Part shown: in pieces, positions 1 to 11,035 of the stretch
Layout: each line of letters opens with the position of its first letter
How positions within the stretch are numbered: the first letter of the stretch is position 1
Source of the DNA: Trichoderma breve
Taxonomy: Eukaryota; Ascomycota; Sordariomycetes; Hypocreales; Hypocreaceae
Assembly: GCF_028502605.1 (NCBI RefSeq)
Contig: NC_079233.1
Coordinates: 3,348,001 to 3,412,000, forward strand
Direction: 5' to 3'
DNA: 64,000 nucleotides
The notes under the pieces: generated by a model
The model's database searches: none
What the model was told of the DNA's origin: nothing
Seen by the model: the letters and a program-made list of their open reading frames with translations, nothing else
Translations under genes and position numbers: made by a program

Positions 1-2877
1 GCAGCTCACCCTGAAATCAATTTGTTCGCAGCTGGCCATGACAATGGTGTCATGGTTTTCAAGTTGGAACGCGAGCGTCCTGCTTCGGCTGTCCACCAAA
101 ACACCCTGTTCTACATCACCAAGGAGAAGCACGTCAGGTCGTACGATTTCCAGAAAGATGTAGAAAGCCCGACGCTCCTGTCTCTCAAGAAACTGGGAAG
201 CCCTTGGGTCAGCCCTCGGACACTGTCTTACAACCCTGCTGAGAGATCTATTCTCGTCACCACTCCTAATGATGGTGGCTCTTACGAACTCCTGAATCTG
301 CCTAGAGATGGATCTGGTGTAATTGAGCCTACCGAGTCCAAACGGGGATCAGGAAACTCCGCCATTTTCGTTGCCAGAAATCGTTTCGCTGTCCTCAATG
401 TTGCAAACCAAACCATTGATATCAAAGATCTGTCAAACAACACTGCTCGTTCGTTCAAGCCTCCAACTGGAACTACTGATATATACTTTGGAGGCACTGG
501 TAACCTTCTTATTATTACGCCAACGACTGTGTATCTTTACGATATCCAGCAGAAGAAGAGCACTGCAGAGCTTTCCATCAATGGTGTCAAATACATTGTG
601 TGGTCGAACGATGGCCTTTACGCCGCCTTGTTGAGCAAGCACAACGTGACCATTGTGACAAAGTCTCTTGAGCAGATCAGCACTTTACATGAGACTATCC
701 GCATCAAGAGCGCCACCTGGGATGATGCGGGCATTCTTCTGTACTCGACCCTGAACCATGTTAAATATGCTTTGCTGAACGGCGACAATGGCATCGTTCG
801 GACACTTGACCAGACGGTATACCTTGTCCGCGTCAAGGGCCGAAATGTCTACTGCTTAGATCGAGCAGCGAAGCCTCGTATTCTTCGTATCGACCCAACG
901 GAATATCGCTTCAAAATGGCATTGGTCAAGCGAAACTATGAAGAAATGCTTCACATCATCCGTACTTCTAGTCTTGTGGGCCAGTCTATTATTTCATACC
1001 TCCAGAAGAAGGGCTATCCCGAAATTGCGCTGCAATTTGTTCAGGACCCAACGACTCGGTTTGACCTGGCAATCGAATGTGGCAATCTAGAAGTTGCTGT
1101 GGAGATGGCCAAGGAGCTGGACAAGCCAAAGTTCTGGACTCGACTGGGCACCGAAGCATTGGCCCATGGCAACCACCAGATTGTGGAGATGTGCTACCAG
1201 AAACTGAAGCAGTTCGATAAGCTGTCGTTCCTCTATCTGGCAACAGGTGATCACTCCAAGCTTGCACGAATGGCCAAGATTGCGGAGCATCGTGGAGATT
1301 TCACCTCGCGATTTCAGAATGCCATCTACCTTGGCGATGTGGAAGACCGCATTCAAATGTTGAAGGAGATCGATTTGTGTACGTGAGCCCATCCCCTCTT
1401 ACCATTGCATGGAGTACTAACCGTTTCATAGACCCACTTGCGTATACAACGGCCAAATCCCATGGGCTGCAGGAAGAATGCGAAGCTATTCTTGAGGCTT
1501 CTGGTCTCACAGAAGACCAGCTAACCATGCCCACCATAGGCCAACCGTTGGTACCATCAAAACCTGTGGTGTCGACGTTCAAACGCAACTGGCCCACCAA
1601 AGCTAGCTCACAGTCTTACTTCGAAAACGCTCTTCTTGGTCAGGTAGAGGGCTTGTCACTCGAAGATGAACCAAATCTCGCCAACGGAGCCGACGCTGAG
1701 CATGTTGCAAAGGAGGAACCGGCAGGCGGACTCGCTGCTATCCCTGGAGAAGATGACGATGATGCGGCAGGCTGGGATATGGGTGATGACGAGGTTCCTG
1801 AAATCGAAAACGACTTTGTGAATGTCGATAGCGCGGAAGCAGGTGGTGCTGGAAGCTGCGAGGCCGATGTCTGGGCGCGAAACTCGCCTTTGGCTGTTGA
1901 TCACGTTGCTGGAGGCTCATTTGAAACGGCCATGCAGCTCTTGAACCGACAAGTTGGCGCAGTCGAATTTGCTCCTCTGAAGCCTCGATTCTTGGAAGTG
2001 TACCAGTCTTCCAAGACTTTCCTTCCGGCACTTTCCAACTTGCCTCCTCTCGTCAACTACGTTCGCCGTACCGTTGATGAAACGGACCTTCGAAAAGTTC
2101 TGCCTATCATCCCACGCGATCTGGAGCATCTGGCCTCCAATGATTTGCAAAGGGGCTACGACTCAATGAAGGCGAATAAGTTGGAAGACGGTGCCCAGAT
2201 CTTCCAGGGTATCCTTCATGCCATCCTTGTCAATGCAGTTTCCAGCGAGAGCGAAGTGGCGGAGGCAAAGAAACTGATTGTTTCAGCGAGAGAGTACAGC
2301 ATTGCGATGAACATTGAGCTTGCCAGGAGAAACCTTGGTTCACTTGATGAGATCGCTCAAGACCCCGCGAAACTCAAGAAGAGCTTGGAGCTATCCGCCT
2401 ATTTCACCATTCCCAAGATCGAGGTGCCTCATCGACAGATTGCACTGCTTAGTGCCATCAAGGTGGCGATAAAGAGCAAGAACTATAACTCGGCTTTGGG
2501 TTTTGCAAACCGTATCATTGCTAATGGAGGTTCCAGCAAGATCGTTGAGAATGTAAGTGATGAACGAAACTTGCCTTGATCCTTGAACCCTTTTTTTTTT
2601 CTTTCAAGTTCTAACGAGATACTTCAAATAATAGGCCAAGAAGACGAAAGCTCAGTGTGAAAGGAATCCAAATGACAGCATTGAAATCGAATTCGATCAA
2701 TTTGCAGAATTCGAAATTTGCGCCGCCAGCCATACTCCAATCTATAGCGGTGCGCCATTCGAGGAGTGTGCGTTTGATGGCTCGAAGTACCACTCTAGCT
2801 TCAAGGGATCAGTTTGTAGAGTGTGTGGAGTTTGCGAGATTGGCAAGCATGGTAGCGGTTTAAGATTGTTTTCATAG
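1..2877 (+). CDS. COP1: Coatomer subunit alpha (alpha-COP), 3' part
   Basis: Partial gene, entering the window in frame at base 1. Exons <1-1378, 1432-2552 and 2635-2877 give 913 visible residues ending in TAG. Intron 1 has donor GTACGT and branch TACTAAC; intron 2 has GTAAGT and CTAAC. The first residues (HPEINLFAAGHDNGVMVF) match the end of the alpha-COP WD40 propeller, so roughly 300 residues lie upstream. Next come the coatomer WD-associated region, an alpha-solenoid (LYPLAYTTAKSHGLQEEC across the first junction), an acidic linker (GEDDDDAAGWDMGDDEVPE) and the COPI C-terminal domain with its cysteine cluster (CRVCGVCEIGKHGSGLRL). In the family, alpha-COP forms the B-subcomplex of the COPI coat for Golgi-to-ER retrograde transport and binds KKxx cargo tails. 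The neighbour RPN12 is convergent, 289 nt away. Identification is firm; only the start is missing. Confidence 0.97.
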
Positions 2878-3166
2878 ACACCTAATTTGGACTTGGAATT
2901 GTAAAAGGGGGGCTCAAAAGGGGCGTAACAATATCATAGTCATGGAATCTAACGAAATGGTATTGGGGGATGTGGCTGGTGGGGAGAGGCTTTAGTGGTG
3001 ATTGAGAGCAGTGAACAGCTGTATCAAGCTCGATTACATATATAAATGGTGCCATTATATCATGTTTTTTGGAACCTTTTTTGATAAATAATTAATTATG
3101 CTGCTGAGCATTGTGAGATGTTGCATCTAATGTGACTAAACCAAACCATGCCTTGTTTGACGCTCT

Positions 3167-4052
3167 CTACACAATGGTTTCCAGCTCGCGAGCATAGCCC
3201 AGTGTATTTTCCATGATCATTTGGCTCATATCTTTGACGTAAACTCCATCTTCACTGCCTTCCGCCGCATTGTTGGGGAAATAGATATGGCCCTCCTTAA
3301 CCAGCCATCCGCGGTGCTTGGCAAATTGAATAACGTCTCCTTCTGAATTCAGGAATAATAGCGATTTGGTGGAGCTTATCGGAAGGCTTGGGTAGGCTCG
3401 CTCGCTGCTGCTGGCGATCTCGGATCGGATTTGGTTCTTGAGAATCTGTCCCCATCCGTTCAGTTAGCCAATGTGTCACAAGTTGCCAAAGCGAACTCCA
3501 TTAAGTACGTACCTCAGAGAAGACACTGTACTCGTCGCAGGGGACTTCGCTGCTCTTCATTGCCTTCCATACTCGATCATAGCTTCCCTCCATAAGCCAC
3601 CTCTCCAGGCGAACAGGGTATCCCAGATATCGGTCGCCTTCAACATCGGCCCCGCCACCGTCTCTGTTTGCCAGACTCTCCAGCTCTGAGTGGAACTCAG
3701 CGTAGCGACCCTGAGTGAGGAGCAGCAACAGGCTCAGACCCGTAACCCTGTTGCGTTCAGGGAGGTTTGGCGGCAGGGTAGCTGACGGCAACTCGTAAAA
3801 GGGCTGCAGCTGCTGAACGTAGCGCGTGAAGGCATCGGCGTTTTTGGCGCGAATAGAGAACAGGGCACCTTGCTCATAGGTCTCTCGGGCAAGGGCGAGA
3901 AGGTTCGAGGGTGTTGAGGGGGTGGGAGTCAGAGCGTTGAGGCTGAGGAGACTGAGTTTGGCCTTGGAGAGGAGGGCGCTGGCCTCGGGATAGCTCATCT
4001 GGGGAGACTGCTTTAGCTGGGAGAGAATCTGGGAGAGGCCTCGGTCAGCCAT
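3167..4052 (-). CDS. RPN12: 26S proteasome regulatory subunit RPN12
   Basis: Two exons, 4052-3513 and 3445-3167, give 272 residues, close to the yeast length. The donor is GTACGT and the acceptor ACAG. The chosen start (MADRGLSQILSQLKQ) has a good context (CAACCATGG); an open frame continues upstream to 4136 but lacks family similarity. The N-terminal half is a helical solenoid (NLLALARETYEQGALFSIRA). The C-terminal half has the PCI/CSN8-PSMD8 winged helix (LNSEGDVIQFAKHRGWLVKEG) and a terminal helix (DMSQMIMENTLGYARELE). In the family this is a lid subunit whose insertion completes lid assembly and lets the lid join the base. RPN11, its lid partner, lies 53 kb away in this window. Confidence 0.96.
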
Positions 4053-4633
4053 GGTTGCTACGGGGTCGCGTTCCCTGAGAGATGGTTCGGTGTAGAAGCT
4101 GGAATTGAGAAGGTGACGTGACGGAGAAGATGTCAAGTGTCGATGCTTGGGAGTCTTTGTGGTCGGTTGGGTGGCTGCTGGTTGGTGGTTGCTTGTATGG
4201 TGGCATAAAGTGCAGCAGGTATTCTAGGCTGAATGATGACGAAGAGGTGTTAGACGGGTGCCAAAAGGTGTATGATTGGTGTAAATTCTTACTAATGGTA
4301 GTGCATTGCCTGGTGCCAATTGGCGCCCACTGGTGAATTCCCCACAGAACAGCTACCCTTCTGCTACGCTACTTGATCTAAGGTTAGCGGTGGAGCACAC
4401 ATAGAAGTGCAGAGCAGAGGCACTCAGGCATCAATCGAGTACCTGGCCACGGTTAGACATCGCTGGGTGCTTTACGCAGAGCTACAGACAGTTACAGCAA
4501 TGTATAAGACAGGTATATCTCTGCGAGGGTATATGGATTGTATTGTATTCGCTTTCGGGATGATATAATCTACCTAGGTATCCATTGTCCATGCATCTGC
4601 CATTCGTGAAACCCGTTGAAGTCGTTATAAAGC
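4053..4633. other. Intergenic: RPN12 promoter and 3' flank of the EI24-like gene
   Basis: 581 nt without a supportable gene. It holds the RPN12 upstream region and the 3' end of the next minus-strand gene. GGTGGCATA at 4199-4207 is one base off the yeast PACE element but has no counterpart near RPN11, so I give it no weight. No other structure seen. Confidence 0.6.
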
Positions 4634-5575
4634 CTACGCAAAATCATCCGTATAACGAGATGCTGCCGCTTGCCTAGCGTCAGACTCTGCTTCTCTTCTC
4701 CTCGACTTCTCAATGTCTGCCGCCCACATAGCTGCCCCCGTTGCTGTGGTCAGAAGAAAGAAAAAAGATAGCACCGGTATGAGCTCGAGAATCATGGCCA
4801 CAGTTCCAAACCAGATGTAGTCCCACTCAAGTGTCTTTATTTCAATCGCTTGGGCTTGCTTCGTCAAGCCTCGCAGTTGGAACCAGCGGTGATGCGATAG
4901 TTTCCCCAGTCGAGTCCCCGTTATGACAATAAAGGCAAAGGTTCCGACATAGGGGATGAGATTGAGAGGAAGAAAGAAGATGAGCTCTACAATTTGAATT
5001 GTGCTCCATGGATTGAAGGTAGCTGGGCTCGTCGGCTTTCCCAACATTTTAACTGCATCGGGTGCATCTTCAAACAGTAGGCGATGAGGAGTTATTAAAT
5101 CCTTCAGCGAGAGCTTGATAAGTGTGGCCTAGCGATGATTTAGCTGCAGCTTCAATAACCGGTCCATCTCATCTTGTGGGCTTACGTCGAAAACATCCAC
5201 TCGGCATTCGTCAACAAAGAAGCCTTCAAATAAGCCCTGAACAATCACTAGTCCTTCACCCAACACGAGAACAACGGCATTAAACCAGGCGCCCCAGCCA
5301 TGGAAGATGGCCAGGAATAAGAATTGCGGAAGGAACGCGAACGAGAAGAGGACAAAGTATACGAAGAATGAGATCAGAGACAGAGGGATTAGCCTTCCAA
5401 ACAGGAGAGGCCAAAATTCTCTGTTCCGCGTGAAGTACCAGATGCCGCGAATTGGGTAGGATGCCGCGATACCTGCACGCTTGATGTAGAGAACTGGTCG
5501 GTTGTTCCAGAACCTAGAAGGGCATCGTTCTCTGGGTGGTGGAAAAATGTTGTTATGCGGGCTGTGAGAAGACAT
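4634..5575 (-). CDS. EI24/RRT8-type multi-pass membrane protein
   Basis: Two exons, 5575-5186 and 5128-4634 (intron donor GTAAGC, acceptor CTAG), give 294 residues. Start is the ATG of MSSHSPHNNIFPPPRER; the upstream open frame opens with a non-ATG codon. At least four hydrophobic segments are visible: RLIPLSLISFFVYFVLFSF, LPQFLFLAIF with the following stretch, IVELIFFLPLNLIPYVGTF, and WFGTVAMILELIPVLSFFFL. The arrangement with a re-entrant PLNLIPYVGT segment resembles the EI24 / outer spore wall RRT8-LDS group of fungal proteins. RRT8 and LDS proteins in yeast localise to lipid droplets and act in spore wall formation; EI24 relatives act in the ER. Which role applies here is not decidable. 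The C-terminus is charged and cytosol-like (DIEKSRRREAESDARQ). Confidence 0.75.
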
Positions 5576-6846
5576 GGCTGCATCGTCTATAGGTAGTGGC
5601 AAGATGCAAATGAGGCCGAGGCCTGTGAGGTTGGCCGTGATGCCTAAATGAAGTCAGTCGAGGCGATGCGGTGACACAAGCAACCGTGTTTGGCGCATGT
5701 GTCTGCGCATCAAGATTCCCGCCAATAGCCGTGCGGTTTTCTTACATGGTAGTAGATGACGTCTGGCCCAGACGCTAATTGGTCCTTTGTTGCACACATG
5801 AGCTGCCCGGGACTAGGTGACTTAGCACATTCAGAAGGCATCCAATAGTCTTACATCGCAACTTTATAGACCAACGAAGCCATCTACGGCTGACTGATGC
5901 TGCGTCTACACAGACCAGAAACGCTCTGGTTGATTATGTATGCATTCATGTCGGTAGCTTGGAGTGTTTCCCCCATATATTACAATATTCCACAAAATAG
6001 TAACACATGAGTCTACAATGCTTCATTTATCCTTCCTGCTGCTGGTTCGGACTACAACGTTCAATCTGAAGCTACTTACATCGTATATAGCTGAACCTCA
6101 TGGCATCTTGCGCCTGTTATCACCACTTGTGGGATACAGGTAGCTAGACGCTGTTGCATTTACACCACATTCACGCTGACAATCGGCTCCCGCATGCATT
6201 TCCACCCACACCTGCCTTGCTCTTTGGGGCAGCCTGTCTCTCTCGCGAAAGCATCATTACATCTAAGGTAGGCAGGCACGCCTGCTTGATTCAAAATGCG
6301 AATACGACGGATATCAAAGCCGATCACGTCGCTACCTACCTAGTACCTAGACAATGAGCGAGATCTCGATGTTCTTTCCGCCGGTAATGTCCACTCCCTG
6401 AGCCCAGACGATACCGTTACGTCAACTTTTCGGCTGTCAACAGCTCTTGCTCTATTTTTCGGTCGATAAGCAATGCAGTTGAAGCAGGATCGGTCCCTCT
6501 GAGGCGTAGATTCGCCAACCACACCGCAAACTTGGGGAAGGAGACAGCGTCTTCCTCAGGCACACACACGCCATCATACGACCGCCGTTGATAAGATGGA
6601 CGTTCCTTCCTTCCCAGTCTCGGCCACGCAGTACTCTTCTGCTGCCATCAAAACTCTTCTCCCCCCCCTCTTCTTCTTTTTCTTTTCTCTTCCACCTCAC
6701 TTTTTTTTTTCTCTCGTTTCGACTTCGCCTTTCTTTACTCGTTCATTGTTTCTGTCTCTCATTCACATCCACCTCTGTTGGACTCATCGCACCGACATCA
6801 CTTACGGATCTCGTGACGCCAACTTTGCCAACCGTACTCGCCCATT
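5576..6846. other. Divergent intergenic region with CT-rich leader
   Basis: 1.27 kb between the EI24-like gene (minus) and the secreted repeat-protein gene (plus). Bases 6655-6790 form a strongly pyrimidine-rich tract just before the start codon, typical of highly expressed filamentous-fungal promoters and leaders. The open frames that cross it (starting at 6588 and 6596) are Leu/Ser/Phe-rich translations of this tract and not genes. Confidence 0.6.
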
Positions 6847-9800
6847 ATGCGGGTCTTCACTTCTTTGACGGCCTTGGTAGCCGGTACCGTAGTGCAGCAC
6901 GCAAGTGCTCAGGCAGATTACGGGTACAGGCTGTTTTCCCCTTCTCCCTGCTTGGTTCTCATACTAACTTTGCTACAGAACGCATGGCGGCAACCGGGGC
7001 AATAGTCCTAATGGCAATGGCAACTCTGCTGGCCTTCCTGCCGGATCTCCAAACGGCGGCTTCAATGATGACCCCAATGGCAATGCCTATGGAAATCCAA
7101 GTGGAAATTCCAATGGCTCTCCTGCTGGCCTCCCTGGAAATCTCCCCGGTTCAACCCCTGGCATGTCTACCTGCGCTCTCCAAGTCGTCACAACAGTTTT
7201 TGTCACTGTATATCCTACTAGCCATCTTACACCTTCCGGTGTTATCCAGCCCAGTGACTTTGACCCTGACCAGACCATTCATCAAACTGCGTTCCCTACT
7301 ACACCCATCCCAATTTCTTCAGCTGAATCTGTTGAGGCCGCACACACCAGTGTCAAACCCTTCACCACACTCACAATCGACGTTTGGGGCAGCGATCCTG
7401 ATTCATCAAACGCTTTTCCATCTGATGATCCGTCCGCCCCTGTCTACACTGATGGCGCTTCTGACCCTGCTGAGACCTCCGCGGACTACCCTGGTGGTTC
7501 CCCTTCACAGACACCTTGGCCCAGCAATTTACCGATGTCTGAGCCTTGGGAACATCCCACACCATCAGATGGACAGTCATCTTTCAGCGCTGGACCGGTT
7601 GTTGGTTCTCCTACCGCTGTTCCTCCTGAGAACTCCGCATACGGCAATGGGGATGACTTCCCTAACATTTCTTCCAACCCCAATGGCGGACAACCATCAG
7701 AGTACTCTTCACCAACTGGTACAGGCGCTGGTGGGAACGGCAACCATCCTATTCAAGTGACAGTCATTGGCTCAGATGGGAAACCAACAGTCCTCGAATT
7801 CCCTGGCGCCCAACCCAGCAACGGCAATGGCAATGGCGCTGGCCAACCTTTTCCCACAGTCACCGCTCCGACCTCTGGCTTCACTCCAGGCGGTGCCTCA
7901 GAAACTTCAGGCGTCTTAGCAACGGCAGGTGAGACCATGTGCACCAGCTACACCATCCTTGGGCCCAATGGAGTTCCCACAGTCGTCCACTCTACTTGGG
8001 TCGACTTCCCAACAGCCACTGCTGGCTTCCCTTCTGGTTTCCAATCGGATTTCCCATCAGGTCTTCCATCAGGCCTTCCATCGGGTTTCCCCTCTAGCCT
8101 TCTCTCCGGCCTTCCTTCTGGCTTTCCCACCGGCCTTCTCTCCGGCCTTCCTTCAGGTTTTCCATCAGGCTTTCCTTCTGGGTTTCCTTCTGGATTTCCT
8201 TCTAGCCTTCTCTCCGGTCTCCCAACCAACCCCAGTGTCATCACGGGCTTGCCTGGCGGACCAGTCATCGCGACACACACTGAGTTCACTGTTCTTGGCC
8301 CTGATGGACTTCCAACTGTCATTGAGTCCTCCTGGCTGGTGCCCGCACCGACGAACACGCAGCTGGGTATCTCTGGTCCGAATTCCGTAGGTGGATTCCC
8401 AAATCAGGTCACGGGCATCCCAACTCAAACTGCTGGAACGGCGGCTGGCGTGAGCGTGGATGGCAGTACAACTTGCACAAGCTATACAGTACTGGGACCT
8501 GATGGCCTCCCAACTGTCATTGGTACCACTTGGGTCGTTCCAAACCCGACTGCCGGCGCGATTCCCGCCAACGTCGTCACTGGAGTCCCAAGCCAAGTTA
8601 GCGGAGTTTCTGGTTTTCCTTCACAGTTTGGAACGAATGTTGGAGGTGCGAGTGCCGTCACGACTTGCACGAGTTATACTGTCCTGGGACCTGACGGTGT
8701 TCCCACAGTTGTTGAGTCCACCTTTGTTGTGCTCGCGAGCAGCACTCTTCCTGCAGTTACCAACGGACTGCCTCTGCCTCCTGCTCAAGCTTCTGGCTTT
8801 CCACAAGGCACCCCAAACCTTCCAGAGGGAGGTAATTTTGCCACAACTTGCATCACAGTCGGCGTTATAGGACCAGATGGATTTACAACGCCTGCTATCC
8901 AAACCCTTGTCATCCCTACCAGTGGTCTAGGCAATGCTTTGCCTGCCCAAACCAACCTTGGGTACCCTTCTCTTGTTCCTGCCCAAACCGGTCTTCCTCT
9001 TCCCCAAGGAGGTCTTTCTGCTACTCCTGCTGGAAGTGGACTTTTCACCACCTGCATTACGGTTACCACACTAGGACCAGATGGCATGGCAACGCCTGTT
9101 GTTCAGACTATTGTCGGTTTGCCGAGTGGTGCCAATCTTGGGGCCCCGAGTGGGAGTCTGATCAACCTTCCTACCCTCACTCAATACGGATCTTTTGGCA
9201 CTGGTCTGCCAGTTGTTTTGCCGCCATCTGCAGTGGTTTCTGGCCTTGCGGAACCAACAGGGACTGTCACTGGTACCCGCACTTCGACTTTTACTGTCAC
9301 CAATGGTCCTGATGGACGGCCTGCCTCTCTCATTCCGTACGGTGACGAGTGGAACAATCAAGCTCCAGTGTTGGAATCTTCGCCGCTGTCAAATAATGCC
9401 TACGGCTCGCTTCCAAGTGGCCCATCGCATCTTGCAACGGCTCTCCAGACTAGTACATGGACCAACGTCATACCGGAGCAAACCACCACCTACACCATCA
9501 ACTTTCCTCTTACTACCATGGCGACTGTTACTCTTCCTAATCGACGTGTCATGCGACGTCAGCAAGAGTAAGTCACATATGATCTCCCTATATACAATTT
9601 CTAACCTAGCATAGGTCAGTAATGTCAGAGTTTGTGTGGGACAACTCTAGTGCTACTCTCTCCTTTCCGGCCTTTAGTATCCCGAGCCCCTTTACTCCCG
9701 TTCTTCCTTCTGTGACAGATTCCGTGCCACCGCAAGCTTCTGCTGTGGACGGATCAGATTTCAGCCCTATGTGTCCTACTGGTGGAAAGATTGGCAATTT

Positions 9801-10540
9801 TACACTCGACGTAAGTACATCATATGCCTCTCACCTCCTGTCATGCCCATCGCTAATTTGAATAGTTTGATGATACCAAGGCTGGTCCATTCTTCAATCC
9901 TTCTCGCGATATCTGGTTCTCTCAAGGGTTCCTCATCGCGCCCCCATCGTCCCAAACCTCTCAATCTTACAATCCTTCGTCCGGCGGCCAGCTTGTGGAA
10001 TTTATGCCACCATCCCTGCCTTTATCAGCTCATTCTAATGCGGGGGACACTGCTGAGATTGGTGTTGGTCCAAATGCTCCAAATCACTGCTTCAGATTTG
10101 ACTTCCAGGGCGCGAGCCTTGGCTGTGCGGCAGAAGGTGCCGAAAACTGGTGTGACTTTGAAGTTTCAGCATACCGCTACAACGACGTTTCGCAAAGAGA
10201 GGAATCAATAGCCTGGTCTGAGACGAAGCATATTCCAGCATGCCCCAACTTCCCTCATGGGAACTGCCGGTTGACCCCTGTGTCGTTTGGTGGCTACACG
10301 AACATCACGTCGATTCTGATCAATCTCCGTGTTGGCAATGAAGTACGAGTCTGGTGGGGAGATGACTTCAAATTCGGCTGGAGCGACAATGGTTGTGATG
10401 CCGCGGCTTGTCGCGCGAATGCTCTTCCTCAACCCGTCAAGCGTGAGGCCATCGAATCAGCCGTCCGCCAAGGAGTCTGGCACTGGACTCCGCGTGGGCT
10501 GAAGCGACTTGATGACGGATACATCTGGGAATCAGTATAA
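6847..10540 (+). CDS. Large modular secreted repeat protein, adhesin-like
   Basis: Four exons, 6847-6923, 6979-9567, 9615-9810 and 9866-10540, encode 1178 residues; introns have GTACAG/TACTAAC, GTAAGT/CTAAC and GTAAGT signals. Residues 1-22 are a signal peptide (MRVFTSLTALVAGTVVQHAS). Then come a Gly/Asn/Ser/Pro-rich segment and an acidic Ser/Thr/Pro segment. About seven modules follow with core TCTSYTVLGPDGLPTV, near residues 343, 456, 522, 587, 647, 716 and 789, separated by Pro/Gly linkers. A FPSG/LPSG tandem repeat lies at about 375-441. From about 945 to 1140 there is a Cys- and Trp-containing C-terminal domain (CFRFDFQGASLGC, VWWGDDFKFGWSDNGC) that looks globular. The tail carries dibasic KR sites. 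No GPI signal or membrane anchor is seen. Inferred role: secreted wall-associated or matrix protein. No enzyme motif recognised. Confidence 0.85.
8026..8223 (+). repeat. 12-nt tandem repeat coding (F/L)PSG units
   Basis: About sixteen 4-residue units of the type FPSG, LPSG, LLSG and FPSS are encoded by a degenerate 12-nt period inside the secreted protein gene. Several neighbouring units are nearly identical at the DNA level (around 8150-8205), which suggests recent slippage or unequal exchange. It sits between the first and second TVLGPDG modules. Confidence 0.9.
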
Positions 10541-11035
10541 TAGCCATCATTTGATAATTTCGGAGGGTAGTTAGGTGCGATGAAATGCGGTGGGATAATA
10601 TTTGCTGTTTGTTTGTTGTTTGTTATGGGGACAATTTGAACCTAGATTTCTTGGCGAGCAGCATAATGTGGTTGTAGCTGCAGTATCAGATGTAATGGTG
10701 ACCAGCAGTGGGATGGAGGCTACCTAGGTCATGTAAATCACATCGTTATGGCAAAATCAATGGACATTTCCGACGAGATTCTCTCTAAATTTGGTGTTAG
10801 TAGTACGTTGATATGAAAACTTGGCGAGTCGTAGACAATGAGAGGAACAATGAGCATATCGCAGCCTGGCATTTCTATGTTGACTTGGTCTTGACAATTA
10901 GGCATAGACGCGAATAGTCTTTTCGTTTCAAATATTGAATTGGAAGGGCAGGGGCCCGCGACTCTTTACAAAGGAGCGACGATGTAGGAGGAGTGAATAA
11001 TGTATACAGATGCTATCTTACACTAAAATGAGTGT
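10541..11035. other. Convergent intergenic region
   Basis: 495 nt between the 3' ends of the secreted repeat protein and the S33 peptidase. AT-rich 3' flanks; no gene or repeat seen. Confidence 0.6.

Noticed and set aside
4199..4207. PACE-like element GGTGGCATA upstream of RPN12
   Set aside because: One mismatch to the yeast element, not found upstream of RPN11, and Rpn4-type control is not established in filamentous fungi.
6588..7760. 390-codon plus-strand Leu/Ser/Pro-rich ORF
   Set aside because: Runs through the pyrimidine-rich leader, the real start codon and the first intron of the secreted protein gene in another frame.
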